This document shows, piece by piece, positions 33,743-45,479 of a stretch of 64,000 bases of DNA (within the stretch, counting starts at the first letter, position 1; each line of letters opens with the position of its first letter). A model generated the notes under the pieces. The model ran no database searches. It saw nothing but the letters and a program-made list of their open reading frames with translations, and was not told the DNA's origin. This DNA is from Mrakia gelida (lineage: Eukaryota; Basidiomycota; Tremellomycetes; Cystofilobasidiales; Mrakiaceae): positions 186,001-250,000 of the forward strand of contig BRON01000011.1 of NCBI GenBank assembly GCA_024345305.1. Reading direction: 5' to 3'. Both the position numbers and the translations under genes were made by a program.

Positions 33743-34830
33743 TCACCCTTGATGTTCGAAGTCGACGTGGAACGACGAGAGCCGTAACAGCGAGTTCTGA
33801 AGTGGTACCCAAGGTTGTTCGAAGTCCTCCGGGACCAGTAGTAGAGCGCGGATGTAGTGGAGGCCGTCGGAGAGCGCGCATCTGTAGAAGAGACCAGGTC
33901 AGTAACTCGTCGTCGCGAGGTCTCAGTCGCACCTCGTCGGACTCACGGGAAGGTCTTCGCCTGCACACCCAGGAACTGATCGTTCCCGAGAGTGAAGATC
34001 TGAAGGATGGGTTCGAAGTCGGTCGAGGAGATGGGGATCTCGGGTCTGAGGTGAAGGGTTTGAACGACTTCGACGGAGAGGGGAGCGGGATCGAGTCGAG
34101 GAAGAATCGAGTGGAGGCGCTGCCTGCGAAAGCTGATCCCGTCCTCCTGATGAGACACAGGCGTCAAGAAGAGAGGTTAGGAGAGAGAACCGATCTGGTA
34201 GTGGAACATCATAGAACTCACTCGGGAAGGAGAGACGACCCTCAGTACCAGATGTCCCTTCAAAAACTCGCTACCGAACAGACCGATCCTCCTCCCAAGC
34301 ATCGACTCCCACTGCTCCTCAGTCGATACTTTCCTTCCAAGGACGTGCTGACCACCGAAGCTGTTGGTCGAGGAAGGAAGGAGACTGTAGCTCTGCCAGC
34401 TCTTCCAGGAGTTGTGTGCAAAGGAGGACGAGAAGGTCCATTCGACCTGTTCGAGGAGGAGGTCGACCTCGTCCGGGAGACCGAAGTCGTTTCGAATCTG
34501 GGAGGAGGGATGAGAACCAAAGGAGGGCGTCAATACATCGTGGAATGATTGACACGAAGGCCGTATTAGTAAACGTACCCTGGCGAGGGTCCAGGAGAGG
34601 GAAGGAAGAGCAGCAGGTCGAGCGTTCGCGCGGAAGGGATTGAGACGTCCATCTTTGGAGGTGAGAAGCTACACTATGTACGGAGCGTCTGGGAGGTCGG
34701 ATCCGAGGTTTCTGGCAAGCGAGAGATAGAGCGCTGTGATCCTGAGCATAGGAGGAGAGGAAGAAGGGTGGAGGGGTGAAGGGCGCGGTGAGCGTAAAGA
34801 AGGAAGGAGGAGTTGAGCTCGAACGCATCG
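33743..34830 (-). pseudogene. LRR/F-box-like module with in-frame TAG
   Basis: Coding-like exons on the minus strand read LYLSLARNLGSDLPDAP, then LTSKDGRLNPFRANARPA, RNDFGLPDEVDLLLEQVEW, TLHLRPEIPISSTDFEPIL and RALLLVPEDFEQPWVPL, ending EHQG followed by TGA 33743-33745. The style matches the F-box/LRR-like gene next to it. Between DLPDAPYIV and LLTSKDG the frame meets TAG near 34670 with no usable intron, and no confident start codon precedes the first exon. It therefore looks like a decayed paralogue, or an unrecognised gene structure. The terminal TGA lies inside a perfect GTGAGT donor, so splicing would instead fuse this module to the downstream F-box gene. Confidence 0.45.
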
Positions 34831-35003
34831 AAGCTGGGCTCGAGGTCGTCCTTAGTTACGTACCATCTTTTCGTCTCGCATCTCGCGAAAACTTTTGGTC
34901 TGGATCAAGCAGGATTACATGCGACCAAAAAGCAGAAAAACTTGATTACCTGCTTCGCCAACATCAGGAGTCGAACTCAAACGCAGAGAGGTCGTCCATC
35001 TCA

Positions 35004-36672
35004 TCAACTCAGCAACCCAACCAAAACCAAAGGTAGGCTACCATAAACCAACGCCGCCACTCTCACTTCTGTCCGACTCAATGCTCCTCCAGTGGGGGCC
35101 GTCGAAGAAGAGGAGGGCTGAGACGAGGCTGTCGTTCCAGAAGGAGACGCGCCGGAGGACGCAGTTGGAGAGGAGCTGCTCGGCCAGGGGACGCGACGAG
35201 CGATAGAAGAGGTCAGTTTCAGACAAGGGTGGTTGCAAGAAAGTGATTTGAAAGACACAACTCACGAGGAAATCGTAGAAGACGAGCCAATGATGGTCGA
35301 GTTCGACGCGGTTCCAATTTCAGCGGTCCTGTCGAAAGCCCTCGTCGTTCCAGCTTCAAGGGACCACACAAGTCCCTTCATCACGTGTTCGAGGAATACT
35401 GGGTCCTAGATTAAGCGAGATCGGATGCGAGTTAGAACGAGGGTGAAGCGAGAGAGGGCGAACAGATGGGAAACAAGACGAACTTGCCAGGTCGCGTTGG
35501 TGTGGCCGAGAGAGGTAAAGAAGGAACGACCTGATCTGACTGAGGAAGAAGCGGTGACAGCTGAAGTCGGGTCTTGGTACCATGCTGAAGTGAAGGAAGA
35601 AGCAAAAGAGGTGAGCCCCAGCAACGCGACGAAAACAAAGGAGGAGACGCGAGCGACGAACCGATGGGATGAGGTGAGCCTTGCTCGTAGGTTCCAGTCG
35701 AAACTCCTCCGGTGTCTACGTAGAGTAGAGATTAGATGTCAGCCGATGTCTGAGGATACCAAACAAGCAAGAAAGACGCGTCCCGAAGAGAGTAGAGAAG
35801 AAGGTCGACTGACTGTTGTAGCTCGAGTCGTCAACAGTCATCAAAACCGTCGCTCCTACCGTCCGAGGATCAGATCTGAAGTAGTAGACCTCCTCCTCAA
35901 AGGTCCATCGAGCTGGGATGTTGACCATGGCTGGGTGAGTAGTGTTGAGAGGGAGGAAGGACTGAGCGGAGGGAAGACGAGGGAGGGAAGGGAACGAGTC
36001 GAACGTCACGGCGATCAGCTCCTTCTCGCACCTCTCCAGCAGACGATCCATGATCTCAAGCCCCACTCACCGCTTGCTGAAGTGTAGGATGGTAGTCGAA
36101 CAGCGCTCCAACCTCGTTCTGGAAGAAATCTGTGGTGAAAAGGCAAGCGCAACCGGCGTGGACGCCGAGGAAGTTCCCTCCCTTTTGAAGCCAACGGAGG
36201 AAGGCATCCTTGCCGGACTGATCGAGGACTGAAAAGATGGCGAAAGAGAGCGGTGTGAGCTTAACCGTCGAAGCTCGAAGTAGAGAAGAGGGACGAGAGA
36301 GAGGGACGAACCTTCGTCTGAGTTGGAGACGAAAGCGATAGCATCGAACTCGTTCAGGCCATCGTCCGAGAAGAGGACAGGATCCTCCGAGAACGAGAAG
36401 GAGATGTTGTACGAGGGACCTTGCTGCTTAAAGGCTTCGATGGCCGTGGGGATCGAGTCATGGCGGAAACCTGGCGAGGAAATGGCAAGAAGTGAGGAGA
36501 GGGAAGGGAAGGGGAAGAGGTGAGCTCGAGCCTTGCCTCTGTTTGCTCCCCCTTCCCTCGTCCCATCCTTCGCTGACTGACCTGCTGTCCGAGTGTATAC
36601 GAGAACCGAGGGGTCTGCTAGCACCAGTACAGGAAGCAAGAGCAGGGAGAAAAGGAAGGAGGTTGAGCTCAT
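35004..36672 (-). CDS. Secreted, GPI-anchored ThuA-like protein, copy 2
   Basis: ATG 36672, stop TGA 35004-35006 followed directly by a second TGA. The signal peptide and ThuA domain are the same as copy 1 through DDSSYN. Beyond that it diverges: GSPHPIAWYQDPTSAV, GRSFFTSLGHTNATWQ and EHVMKGLVWSLEAG are kept, while the Ser/Thr linker differs (GTTASSQPSSSSTAPTGG) and the hydrophobic tail is LVYGSLPLVLVGLLS, again a GPI-anchor signal. Introns in the diverged part keep position but not sequence. Conserved structure with changed linkers suggests both copies are under selection. Surface location and a sugar-related role are inferred from the family. Confidence 0.85.
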
Positions 36673-36932
36673 GGCTCTTTGGCGACTCGGCCAGGTCGCC
36701 CGAGGCTGAGGGAAGGGAAAGGGAGAGAACGAGCTCGAACGTTCTCCCAGCAACGACGACCCTCTCTCCCTTCCCTTCCTTCCACGCTGACAGACTGCGA
36801 GGCCATCTCTCGAAACGAGTACAAAGACCAGCCTGAGCGAGAAATGAATCTGACCCATCAACCTCCATCCCAACTCAACCAGCAGCTCTTCTCTCAGCCC
36901 AGCCTCACCCCATCCTCCCTTCCTCGCTCAGC
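36673..36932. promoter_or_regulatory. Shared divergent promoter, ThuA copy 2 / BAG copy 2
   Basis: The 260-bp interval between start codons 36672 (-) and 36933 (+) is the inverted duplicate of 7106-7365 and lies wholly inside the near-identical core, so transcription control should be the same for both pairs. Confidence 0.6.
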
Positions 36933-38666
36933 ATGTCTCTCTTCTACCTCCCCACCGAGCCCACGAGCTTCTTCTCCCCTCATCATCCTCGACACCACCA
37001 CCACCACCAGCAGCTATCGCAGCCATCTTGCCCTCGATTCGAAGCAGGCTTCCCTCCTCAGCAGCAGTTCTTCAACTCGTTCGAGCTCGACCATCTCAGT
37101 CAGCCCTCCCTCTTCTCCCCTCCTCACCATCCTCGACACCCTCACCACCATCATCAGCGACCCTCATCCTACCAATCTCCCCAGTCCCTCGCCATTTCCC
37201 CTATCGAAGCTCGCAAGCAACGTCTCCTCGCCGAGTTCGCTCAGTCCCTGGATCAACTCTACCCTTCGACCTCACCCTCCTCGACTCGTCAGGTCGTCGC
37301 CGCTCCCTCGTACGATCGCGAGAGGATTCGCTACTTGGAAGCTCAGTTGAAGGAGGAGAAGATCAGGAAGGATCTGGAGGCTGAGAGGATAAAGTTGACG
37401 AAGGCGAAGGAGGTCCAGAAGAGGAGGGAGGAGGAGGAGGAGAGGAGAGCAGCCGCCCTCGTCGAGAAGCAGAGGCAGGAGGTGAGTCGTTCATTCGTTT
37501 CGTTCTCTTCGGACTGAGCTCTCGCTGACTTTGAATTCTTCCTTTTCTTATGCAGCAGCTCCACCACGCCTACCTCGTCCGTCAACATCGCCTTCAGCAG
37601 CGACAACACCATCAACAGCAGCAGCGACTCGAAGGGGAGGAGGAGCAGCAACGTCGTCGACTCCTCGAATACCGTCAGCAACAGCAGCCCTCGGGTCTAG
37701 GAGGTCTCGAACAACTTTTCGCTCTTCTCTCGGGATCGGAAGCTCCACGTCGGGAAGTTGAGCAGGCTTCTCAGCCTCAGCAGCAGCAGGTTCGTTTGGC
37801 ATCTCTTCTGGACGACGCGTCGCTCTTCTTTCGCTTTCGCTGATCTCTTCGCTGTCCCTCTCGTCTTACAGACCATATCCGGCCATGCCCTCGGAGGTAT
37901 CGACCAACTCCTCGCATTCGCTCAAGCTCTCGAGAACAGTCCCGTCCCTCGAGCTGGTGATTCTGGATCCGAAGTCGAGGCGTCGGAGTCGACCAAGGTG
38001 AGTCTTTCGCGTCTCTTTCCGCTTGTTTGCCTTCCTCCACATCTTGTTTCTGACTCTTTCCTCTCTCCTTCTGTGCCTCAGACCCCTCAGCAACCCTCCT
38101 CTCGTCCCACCTCCCGTCGCAAACCCCTCCCTCCCTCTCCTCTCGCCGCCCTCCGATCCCTCCAAACCCAACTTCACTCCCTCCTCACCTCAACCGTCTC
38201 AACACCCACTGTCCTCGTACACCACCTCGAGAAGCTTCTCATCGACGCAGACGGACTCCAGAGCGATGGGGACGAGGCCTTGAGGAGGGAGAGGAGGAAG
38301 TTCGTGCAGGAGGTCGAGAGGGCGTTGAAGAGTTTGGAGGAGAAGGAGTCAGTCACTTCGTCGGAGCAGGAGGAATTTACCGCAGTCCTCGTACCCACTC
38401 TCGAGGAGTCTACCGCCTCAAGATCGGCGGTCATCGTTTCCTCGTCGTCGGACTCGCCTGCATCTCCCACTCCTCTCGACGCGTCTTTGCCCTCCTCGCC
38501 AGCTCCCCTCGTCGACTCGGACGACGACGCCGCGTCGGATACCTCCAGCAACGTCTCGGAATCTTCGGAACGGTCTTCAGCAGTGCCGTCGAAGTCGAAG
38601 GGAAAGGGAAGAGCAGCGAGCGTAGAGGATGAGGAGGACGAGGAGGAGAAGTACGAGTTCGTTTAG
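36933..38666 (+). CDS. BAG-domain co-chaperone-like protein, copy 2
   Basis: ATG 36933 to TAG 38664-38666, four exons with the same phases as copy 1, one residue longer overall. The N-terminal His/Gln-rich part, coiled coil and BAG-like helices (PLAALRSLQTQLHSLL through RRKFVQEVERALKSLEEK) are identical apart from rare changes, including Leu in copy 1 against Phe here shortly after the BAG region (SEQEELTAV against SEQEEFTAV). The acidic tail has diverged by substitutions and small indels but keeps its SKGKGRAASVEDEEDEEE ending. Hsp70 nucleotide exchange is the family role. It is convergent with MYND gene B (about 180 bp between stops). Confidence 0.8.
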
Positions 38667-38848
38667 CTTATCAGGTCCATCTTCTCGCTGTCTCGTGTTG
38701 TACAAATTTACAAGTCCGATACTTTATACCATGACTGGCTATCCCATCGAATCAAACACTTAAGCAAACAAGCAAAGCGACCACCCAACTCGATCCGAGC
38801 TCAACTCCTCGACGTGTCGACGACACCACCTCCGTCCGACCTTCTCCT

Positions 38849-40117
38849 TCACCAGCTCGGGGCGAAGCAAACTTGCTTGTGACGTTTCCAGTCGAGCTTT
38901 TGATGTTCTGGAATCCGAGAGTGAGAGAAAGCTCGTCAGAGAGAGCTCGAAGAAGAGAAGCGGAAGACGCGTCGACCGACGAACCGTTCGAGCAGTAACG
39001 AACGGCGAGACACTGCGACAAAGAGAGACGGAAGGGTCAGCGGCCAGTCGAAGACTTCGGAGGGAACATAGAGGTGACTCACTCGACTACACTGCATCAT
39101 CTCCTCGCCCTCCTCGGATCGGGGCTGAACGCAGGGAGACGAAGGCTGAGATTCCATCGCCTCGCACTTCCACCAACAGCGAGTTCGAGCCTGCTCCGAC
39201 GTCGAGGGAATGGAGCTGCACAGCTTGAGACCGGATCCTGTCACCATCCCCAGCATCATGGACGTGGCCTTGTACGTGGGAGAGAAGGTGGCAGATAAAC
39301 TTGCGCGTTCCTCGAATCGAGGATAAAGTTTGATGAGAGCCGAAAGGATCGTCTCGTCTAGTTCCGGGAGCTCTTGAGATGGGTGCATTTGATGACGCAT
39401 CAACTCCAAGATGTTGATCCAAGCCCTCATGTACGCAGTGGTAGCGTCTTCCTGCAGTGAGAAGAGGAAGCGAGGTCAGCTTGTTTGCCTTCGATCAAGT
39501 CTCGAGTCGGCTGAGTGGACAACGCGCAGGGATAAGTAGTTAGACTGACCGTGAATCTCTCTCCCGTAAAGCTGTATCGAGAAATTTTCCTGAGGCAGAA
39601 GGTATAAAGCTCCACGCTCTCCGCTTGGTGAAGACGGACGAAGCGAGAAGCTTGAGGCTGCTCCCCAATCATCGCGTCCTGCATTGATTGGATCAAAAGG
39701 AAGGACCAGCTCCGAGAGTCAAATCGAGGAACTCCCGAGCTGAGAAGGAGTGCTGAGACGAGAGAGGGAAGGTATTGAGCGTTGAAGTGGGCCTGTGGAG
39801 AGAAGAGGAGAAGTCAGGAGGCGAACCCCACCTGGATTTGCAGGGCGGACATCTCTCGCGTCTACCATTTGACAGTGACCTACCCAGAACGACAAACGAG
39901 CCGACTCATCGAGTTCATCCAGCGAAAGAAGCTGACCAAAGCGGGAAGTAGATGCGTGAGATTGGGAAACGAAGGGTAGCTCTGGATGGGATGAACGACT
40001 CACGGACTTGACCGCCCTCTCGATCTGCTCTCCTGCAGGCTCCTCCCCTGAAAACGAGACTTCTCCGGACGATAATCCAAGGAGGTCGGCGAACTCGGTA
40101 GGAGATAGGATTGACAT
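38849..40117 (-). CDS. MYND zinc-finger protein B
   Basis: ATG 40117 (MSILSPTEFADLLGLSSGEV) to TGA 38849-38851, five exons. The C-terminal MYND finger reads EEGEEMMQCSRC, LAVRYCSNEHQKLDWKRHKQ and VCFAPSW, split by an intron within the Glu codon after YCSN. The helical N-terminal part (AHFNAQYLPSLVSALL, YMRAWINILELMRHQM, LYPRFEERASLSATF) and the segment RTRCWWKCEAMES align with MYND gene A. MYND fingers mediate protein-protein contacts; no catalytic domain is visible. It is divergent from the NIPSNAP gene across about 330 bp. It is not part of the inverted duplication: its direction relative to BAG is opposite to that of gene A. Confidence 0.8.
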
Positions 40118-40448
40118 GCTCAGGAGGGAGAAGGAAGGAAGACGGAAGGGAGGTCGATGCAGTTCGAGCTCAACTTGAATCGACCCCCTCGTCGCCTCGA
40201 CATCCCTCCCCTCCCGCAGCCGCGTATTTCCGCACTCAAGAAAAGCTTCATCGGCAGACCCACAGAAGATCCTTCAAAGGCGGACTATCAAAATCTTCCT
40301 CAGATAAAAAATCGAAGCAGATCTCGGGCCAGGACGGAGGTGAACGGTCTTCCCTCCCTCGCTTTCGATCTCATGATCCCCTCGTCCCTCCCTTCTCTCT
40401 TCTCTCTCCCAACCAAAACAGTCTCGCCAACCCTTTCTTTCCTTCCAG
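40118..40448. promoter_or_regulatory. Divergent promoter, MYND gene B / NIPSNAP gene
   Basis: 331 bp between start codons; the right half is CT-rich just ahead of the NIPSNAP ATG, as seen before many starts in this window. No specific motif is claimed. Confidence 0.45.
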
Positions 40449-41893
40449 ATGGCCTCCCTTACTCCCCTCTCCCTCGCTCGAACTCTCCTCACCCCATCAA
40501 CTCGCTCCCTCGCCTCCAAAGCTCGCATCTCGACGACCTCCGCCTCCCTCTCGCAGGTCGAGGCACCCAAACCGATGGGCTTCGTTCAGAGTCTCCTTCA
40601 TGGATCCCCAGAGGCGAAAGCTCAGGAGTCTCAGCAGCATTCGAAGGTCGTAGGGAGGGGGAAGTATGTTCATGAGTTGATTAGTGAGTTTTTCTTCTGT
40701 CTCTCTCGTGGGAAGGTTGAGCTCGAGCTCATCATTGATCTCGACCTTCCCCGCCTTCCTCCTCACTGACCTTCCTTCCTCCTTTGATCGTCGTTCCCTC
40801 AGAGCACCGAGTCCATCCTTCCAAGATCGTTGAGTACACGGAGGCTGCTGAGAAGGTGTTCGGATCTCTGAAGGTCAACGAGGACGGGAGTGGGTGTCAG
40901 TTGATGGGCTCCTGGCAGACCGCCGTGGGCGAGCTCGATACGTTCGGTTCGTTCTTCCCTCTCTCGTCTTCATCCTTGAGATCATCTTCACCCGCCCCCC
41001 AAGAACCCATAGCTGACATCCCATCTCTCTTCCTCTTCTCCAGTCCACATCGTTCGACACCCTTCCCTCATAGCCCTCACCTCAACCCTCCACTCCCGTC
41101 TCCTCCCTTCAACGACCAACACCTTCCCTCCCTCCTCTACCACCGCTCTCGCCGCCTTCCTCGTCGGCCGAGAGTCTTCCCTGCTCCAGGAGTTCGCAGC
41201 GTGGCCAGCGAAGGACAACCCTGCTCTCGCTGCTCAGGAGGGCGCGGTGGAGGCGCAGAGGAAGAAGGGAGTGTTTGAGTTGAGAACGTACGAGTTGATT
41301 CCTGGGACGATGCTCGAGTGGGAGGGAGCTTGGAGGAAGGGGATCGAGGCTAGGAGGAAGATTATTGTGAGTTCGGAGAAATGGTGACTCTTCAGTGAGG
41401 GAGAGGGAGGCAGGGTCGAGGCAAGTCGAGTCATGCGAGTCGAAGTTGACACAAACCCTCTTCTCGCGCCTTCTCGTCTCAATAGACACCCGAAGGAGCC
41501 TGGTTCACTCAAGTCGGTCAACTTCACACCGTTCATCACCTCTGGGCCTACTCGGTACGTCCTTCCCTCTCTTCGCTTCTCGCTCGACGCGTTCCCTCTC
41601 TCCCCATTGCTGACCTCTCCTCCTCCTCCCCCTGTCGGCCTCCTCAGGACATGGAAGAACGTAAAGCCATCCGAGAGAAAGCCTGGACCCTCTCTGGCTG
41701 GAGTGATACCGTCAAGCAGGTTCGTTCTCTCTTCCTTCGTCCCTCCTTCCTCGCTCGCTCGGTGTCTCGTTCGTTCCTCACGAGAGCTGACCTTTCCCTC
41801 TTCCTTTCGGTGGTGCTGTGACAGACCGTCAAGCTCGCGAAAGGGATGAACTCTCAGATTATGGTCCCTATGAGCTGGAGTCCTCTGAAGTGA
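40449..41893 (+). CDS. NIPSNAP-family mitochondrial protein
   Basis: ATG 40449 starts an Arg/Ser/Leu-rich, acid-poor leader (MASLTPLSLARTLLTPSTRS) typical of mitochondrial import. Two dimeric alpha-beta-barrel repeats follow: KYVHELIKHRVHPSKIVEYT through QLMGSWQTAVGELDTFVHIV, and GVFELRTYELIPGTMLEWEG through FTQVGQLHTVHHLWAYSDME, ending IMVPMSWSPLK at TGA 41891-41893. These are the defining NIPSNAP blocks. The family is mitochondrial; in animals it is linked to mitophagy signalling, and its role in fungi is unclear. Five or six exons, about 290 residues, normal length. No anomaly seen. Confidence 0.9.
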
Positions 41894-42602
41894 AGGACCG
41901 AGGGAACGAGGGAACGAACGACGAAGAGGCGTTCTGGGTTGGACGCGACGAGCGAGGCTTGACCTTCGTTCGGCTCGCCTCGTCTCGGCCAGCAGGTTTT
42001 CTTATTTTTCCGTTCGTTGGACTCGAGTAATGAATCACGAACCCTCCGCACCACCCATCCTCGTAGTCTCCCTTGTTCGAGTCCGACGAAAGAAAAGCCA
42101 GCCCTTCGCGACTCGCTCTTCCTCTCTCCTCCGAGACTAACGAAGCCAGATTCGCCTTCCTTCCTTTCATCCGCCAACGTCGACAAACCACCTTCTTCTC
42201 CCCTTCCCTCCTCGCCTTCTACCCCCCTCGGCCAGCCGCAAGGAGAGGAACTCTTCCCATACAGCTCGCAGACACTTCTGCTCTTTTTATCAACTCTACC
42301 AGCAGAAGAAGGAAGGAAACGTGTCACTGCAGGCCGGATTCGTGAGCTCAACCCTCCTTCCTTCCTTCTTCGCTTCCTTCGTTCTTCGTTGGTTTTGGTC
42401 CCGCTCTCTAGATATAGACCTGACCTGTGCTTTCTCCTCATCTCCCTCTCTACCCTCCAGCCCAACTTAGAATCACCCTCCCCTCCCTCTCACCGCCTCT
42501 CTCCCCTCCTCGCTCGACTCAACACCAACTGCGAGATCCTCCTCCTCCCCTTCCTCCATCCCCTCCTCTCCCCTCCCCACCCACTCCTTTCGTTAGCTCA
42601 GC
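41894..42602. other. Intergenic 0.7 kb upstream of EXS gene
   Basis: No coding exon can be supported. The last 250 bp are strongly CT-rich up to the EXS start codon, probably a pyrimidine-rich leader. The left end holds the NIPSNAP 3' region. Confidence 0.45.
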
Positions 42603-45164
42603 ATGGACATCGACACCCCCCTCGAAATCCCCCTGGACGACCCTTCCCACTCCGACCACGGCCACTACCACCTCACCGTCCCCTCCTTCTCTACCTCCTT
42701 CCCTCTCCCTTACCGAGTCTTGTTCCTCATCTTCTTCGGAATCCTCCTCTGGGCACTCAACCTCCACGTCCTAAACTCCTTAGGGATAGATACTTCTTGG
42801 ATCTTGGGAATACGGAGAAGATCGGCCTCGACCTCTCCGCCAGCAGTCGTTCTCGCCTCGTCCGACGACGACGAAGCGAGCGATCAGGAAAGTGGGGGGC
42901 TGTTGGGTGTCTTGGGCGAGGGAGAAGGAGGAAGTGCCTGGGCGAAGGGCAGGGATGTGTATGGAGCGGTGTACGGTCTGGTGGGTGCTTTTGGGGGGTG
43001 GAGTTTGGGTGGGTGGTTGGTGTTTAGGTGGTTGAGTGGGGGGGAGGAGGAGGAAGAGATGGATAAGTGGAGAGCGTTGCCGTTCTTGACGGCGTTGGGC
43101 GTGGTGACTGGGGTGGTGATGCCTTATGGGGGACTGTGGAAGAGGGAGAGGAGAGCTTTTGTTGAGTGAGTGGTGAATTCGTTTCGTTCGCTGGGAGGGA
43201 GGAGAGAGGGGAAGGAAGGGGCGAGGGCGAGGCGAGAGAGCAGGAGGGAAGGAAGGAGAGACGCGAGCTGACCTTTCTCTTCCTTCCTTCGTTTGTTTTT
43301 CGTTCGTTCATTCGACAGGTCGCTGAAGAGATGCCTCACCTCCCCCGTTGGACAACCCATCTTGTTCTGCGACGTCATCACAGCGGATATCCTCACCTCG
43401 TTCGCCAAAGTCATCGGGGATCTCTGGGTCTCGTCCTGCCTCGTCTTTGGAGGTCACATTTCAGCGTCGCAGCTCGAGGGAGCAGGGAGTGGGATGGGCT
43501 ATTGGGTCGTGCCGCTGATGACTGCGTGAGTGAACACATCCATCTACATCTTCCGTTGAGTGGAACGGGCAAAGCTCTTGGGGCGGAGAGGAAGGAGCTG
43601 GAACGAGAGAACGAAAAGGAAACGTCGAAGCTCACCTCGCCTCTTCCCTTCCTTCCCTTTCCCTCCGTCTTCCTCCCCCGACAGCATCCCCTACTTCGTT
43701 CGACTCCGCCAATGCATCGTCGAGTACATCTCCTCCGACTACCAGAACTCAAGACCTCTCTTCAACGCTCTCAAGTACGCTTCAGCTTTCCCGGTCATCA
43801 TCCTCTCGGCCGTTCAGAAGGTCGTCGTCGCGGACGTGGCTGCTGGGAGAGGTGTGAAGGATCTGGGGGAGGACACTTGGTTTGGGGAACATCCTTTGTT
43901 CAGGCTTTGGTGAGTCTCGGCTCTCTTCTTCTGGGAGCGAAGACGAAGGAAGGAAGGGTCGCGTCGAGGGGAGGGGAGGGAAGGAGGAGCTCGCGTGAGC
44001 TCGAGCTTCGTTTCGTTTGGCTGAGCTGACCTCGTCCTTCGATCTCGCAGGCTCCTCTCCGTCTTCGTCAACTCCTTCTACTCCTTCTGGTGGGACGTCA
44101 CCAACGACTGGGGACTCACCATCCTCGATCCAAAAGAATGGGAGCCCAAACCTCCTTCCTCGATCTACAACCCTCACTCCTCCAACGCCTTCCGAGGACC
44201 AGGAGGTCATCGCCAAACCAATCACAAACGAACCCAATCCATCCTCCAACGAGCCTTCTCCAAGTTCAGCAACAACCCCTCCTCGAAACCTCAGACCCCC
44301 AACACCTCCTCCCCCGTCGATTTCGCCTGGTCCCCTCACCACGCTCGCATCTCCTCCCACGCACGAAGCGATCCTCCAAGTCCGAATCGCTACACCCCTA
44401 CCAACGGAGCCTCCCATCATACCACCACCTCCGTGGATCACTCCATCTTCCCTCCTACACCGACTCACAACCACTCCAACTCCCATTCGCACGGAAACTC
44501 CAATCGTTCCCCCTCCCCAACCCCCTCCCTCTCCTCCGCCTTCCCACCTCCACCCTCCAACTCCCCTTACTCCCAACCCCCGCAAGCCGAACGAGGATCC
44601 TACCCCTTCGGACTCAGAGCTCAACTCCACTTCCCTGATCCATCGGTGTACTACCTCGCTATCGCGATTGATCTGATCCTCAGGTTCACGTGGAGTTTGA
44701 AGCTCAGCTCGCATTTGCATACGATTTCGGAGATTGAGAGTGGGGTTTTCTTGATGGAGGCGTTGGAGTTGGGGAGGAGGTGGATGTGGGTGTTTTTGAG
44801 GGTTGAGTGGTGAGTCGTTTCGAACCTCCCTCCCTCCTTCGTTTTCTCCGTCGTTCCTCCCACTCCACCCAACCCTCGCCACCCGTCTCCCCTTCACCCC
44901 AACCCTTCCTCGCTCTCCGAACTGACCCCCCACCCCCTCTTCTCTTCATCGCGCTTCCTCGTTCACAGGGAAGGGATCCGCAAAACCGAACTCCTCTTCT
45001 CCTCGTCCAACAACTCAGACCCTCTCTCATCGCGTCGTCGCTCGGCGTTGCTCCTCGGGAACGGAGCGGGCGACGACGAGGATACCGAGGAGATCTTGCT
45101 CATGGGGATGGGGAGTGGGTTGAGTGGGAGGGAGAGTGAGGGGGAGCGGAGTGGGAAGCGGTGA
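42603..45164 (+). CDS. EXS-domain (ERD1/XPR1-like) multi-pass membrane protein
   Basis: ATG 42603 (MDIDTPLEIPLDDPSHSDHG) to TGA 45162-45164, about 640 residues in five exons. An N-terminal hydrophobic helix (YRVLFLIFFGILLWALNLHV) is followed by the EXS region: LTSPVGQPILFCDVITADIL, IPYFVRLRQCIVEYISSDYQ, RPLFNALKYASAFPVIIL, SVFVNSFYSFWWDVTNDWGL and, after an insertion, LDLILRFTWSLK-like LAIAIDLILRFTWSLKL. This is the phosphate-exporter-related EXS fold of ERD1 and XPR1/SYG1; lacking an SPX domain it is closest to ERD1 (Golgi phosphate recycling and glycosylation). Oddity: a Ser/Pro/His/Asn-rich insert of about 150 residues interrupts the EXS domain between the WDVTNDWGL and FTWSLK blocks. Confidence 0.85.
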
Positions 45165-45479
45165 AGCTGAGGGACGAAGCTGAGCGAGGAGGCGAGGTCG
45201 AGGAGCGAGGGGAGGTCGACGCGTTCGAGCGATTGGGTTGAATTGAGGTTTGATAGACTAGATTCGCTTGCTTTCGCTCGTTGCAGCATTATGCTTTTAC
45301 ACTACCATTCGTTCTCGCATCCTTGACTTGCTTCGCTCGAAAGGAAAGAACGACGAAAGCACGACGCGTCGAATCGAATCGGATTGAATCGAAAGCAAAA
45401 CGAAGTCGAGCCCGGTACCCACCCCTTCAACCGAGCATCCCAGAAGTCTGGGAGGGATGGTGGAGGGTGTGGGTAATCT

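Larger units (their letters stand above)
35004..38666. repeat. Right arm of large inverted repeat (ThuA/BAG pair)
   Basis: This is the reverse complement of 5375-9028. The near-identical core is 35823-38467, matching 5571-8215 with no indel (coordinates add up to 44038). At the inner end the introns and C-terminal exons of ThuA are diverged; at the outer end the last 65 or so codons of BAG differ (for example ASPTPLDASLPSS here against ASPPVVDASSLPS in the left arm). The abrupt switch from near identity to ordinary paralogue divergence on both sides is the mark of a conversion tract. Confidence 0.95.

Noticed and set aside
34930..35010. tRNA-like pattern (TCAGGAGTCGAACTC next to a GCTGAGTTGATGAG-type A box on the minus strand)
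   Set aside because: The A-box-like part is the end of ThuA copy 2, and the T-arm and acceptor stems do not pair.
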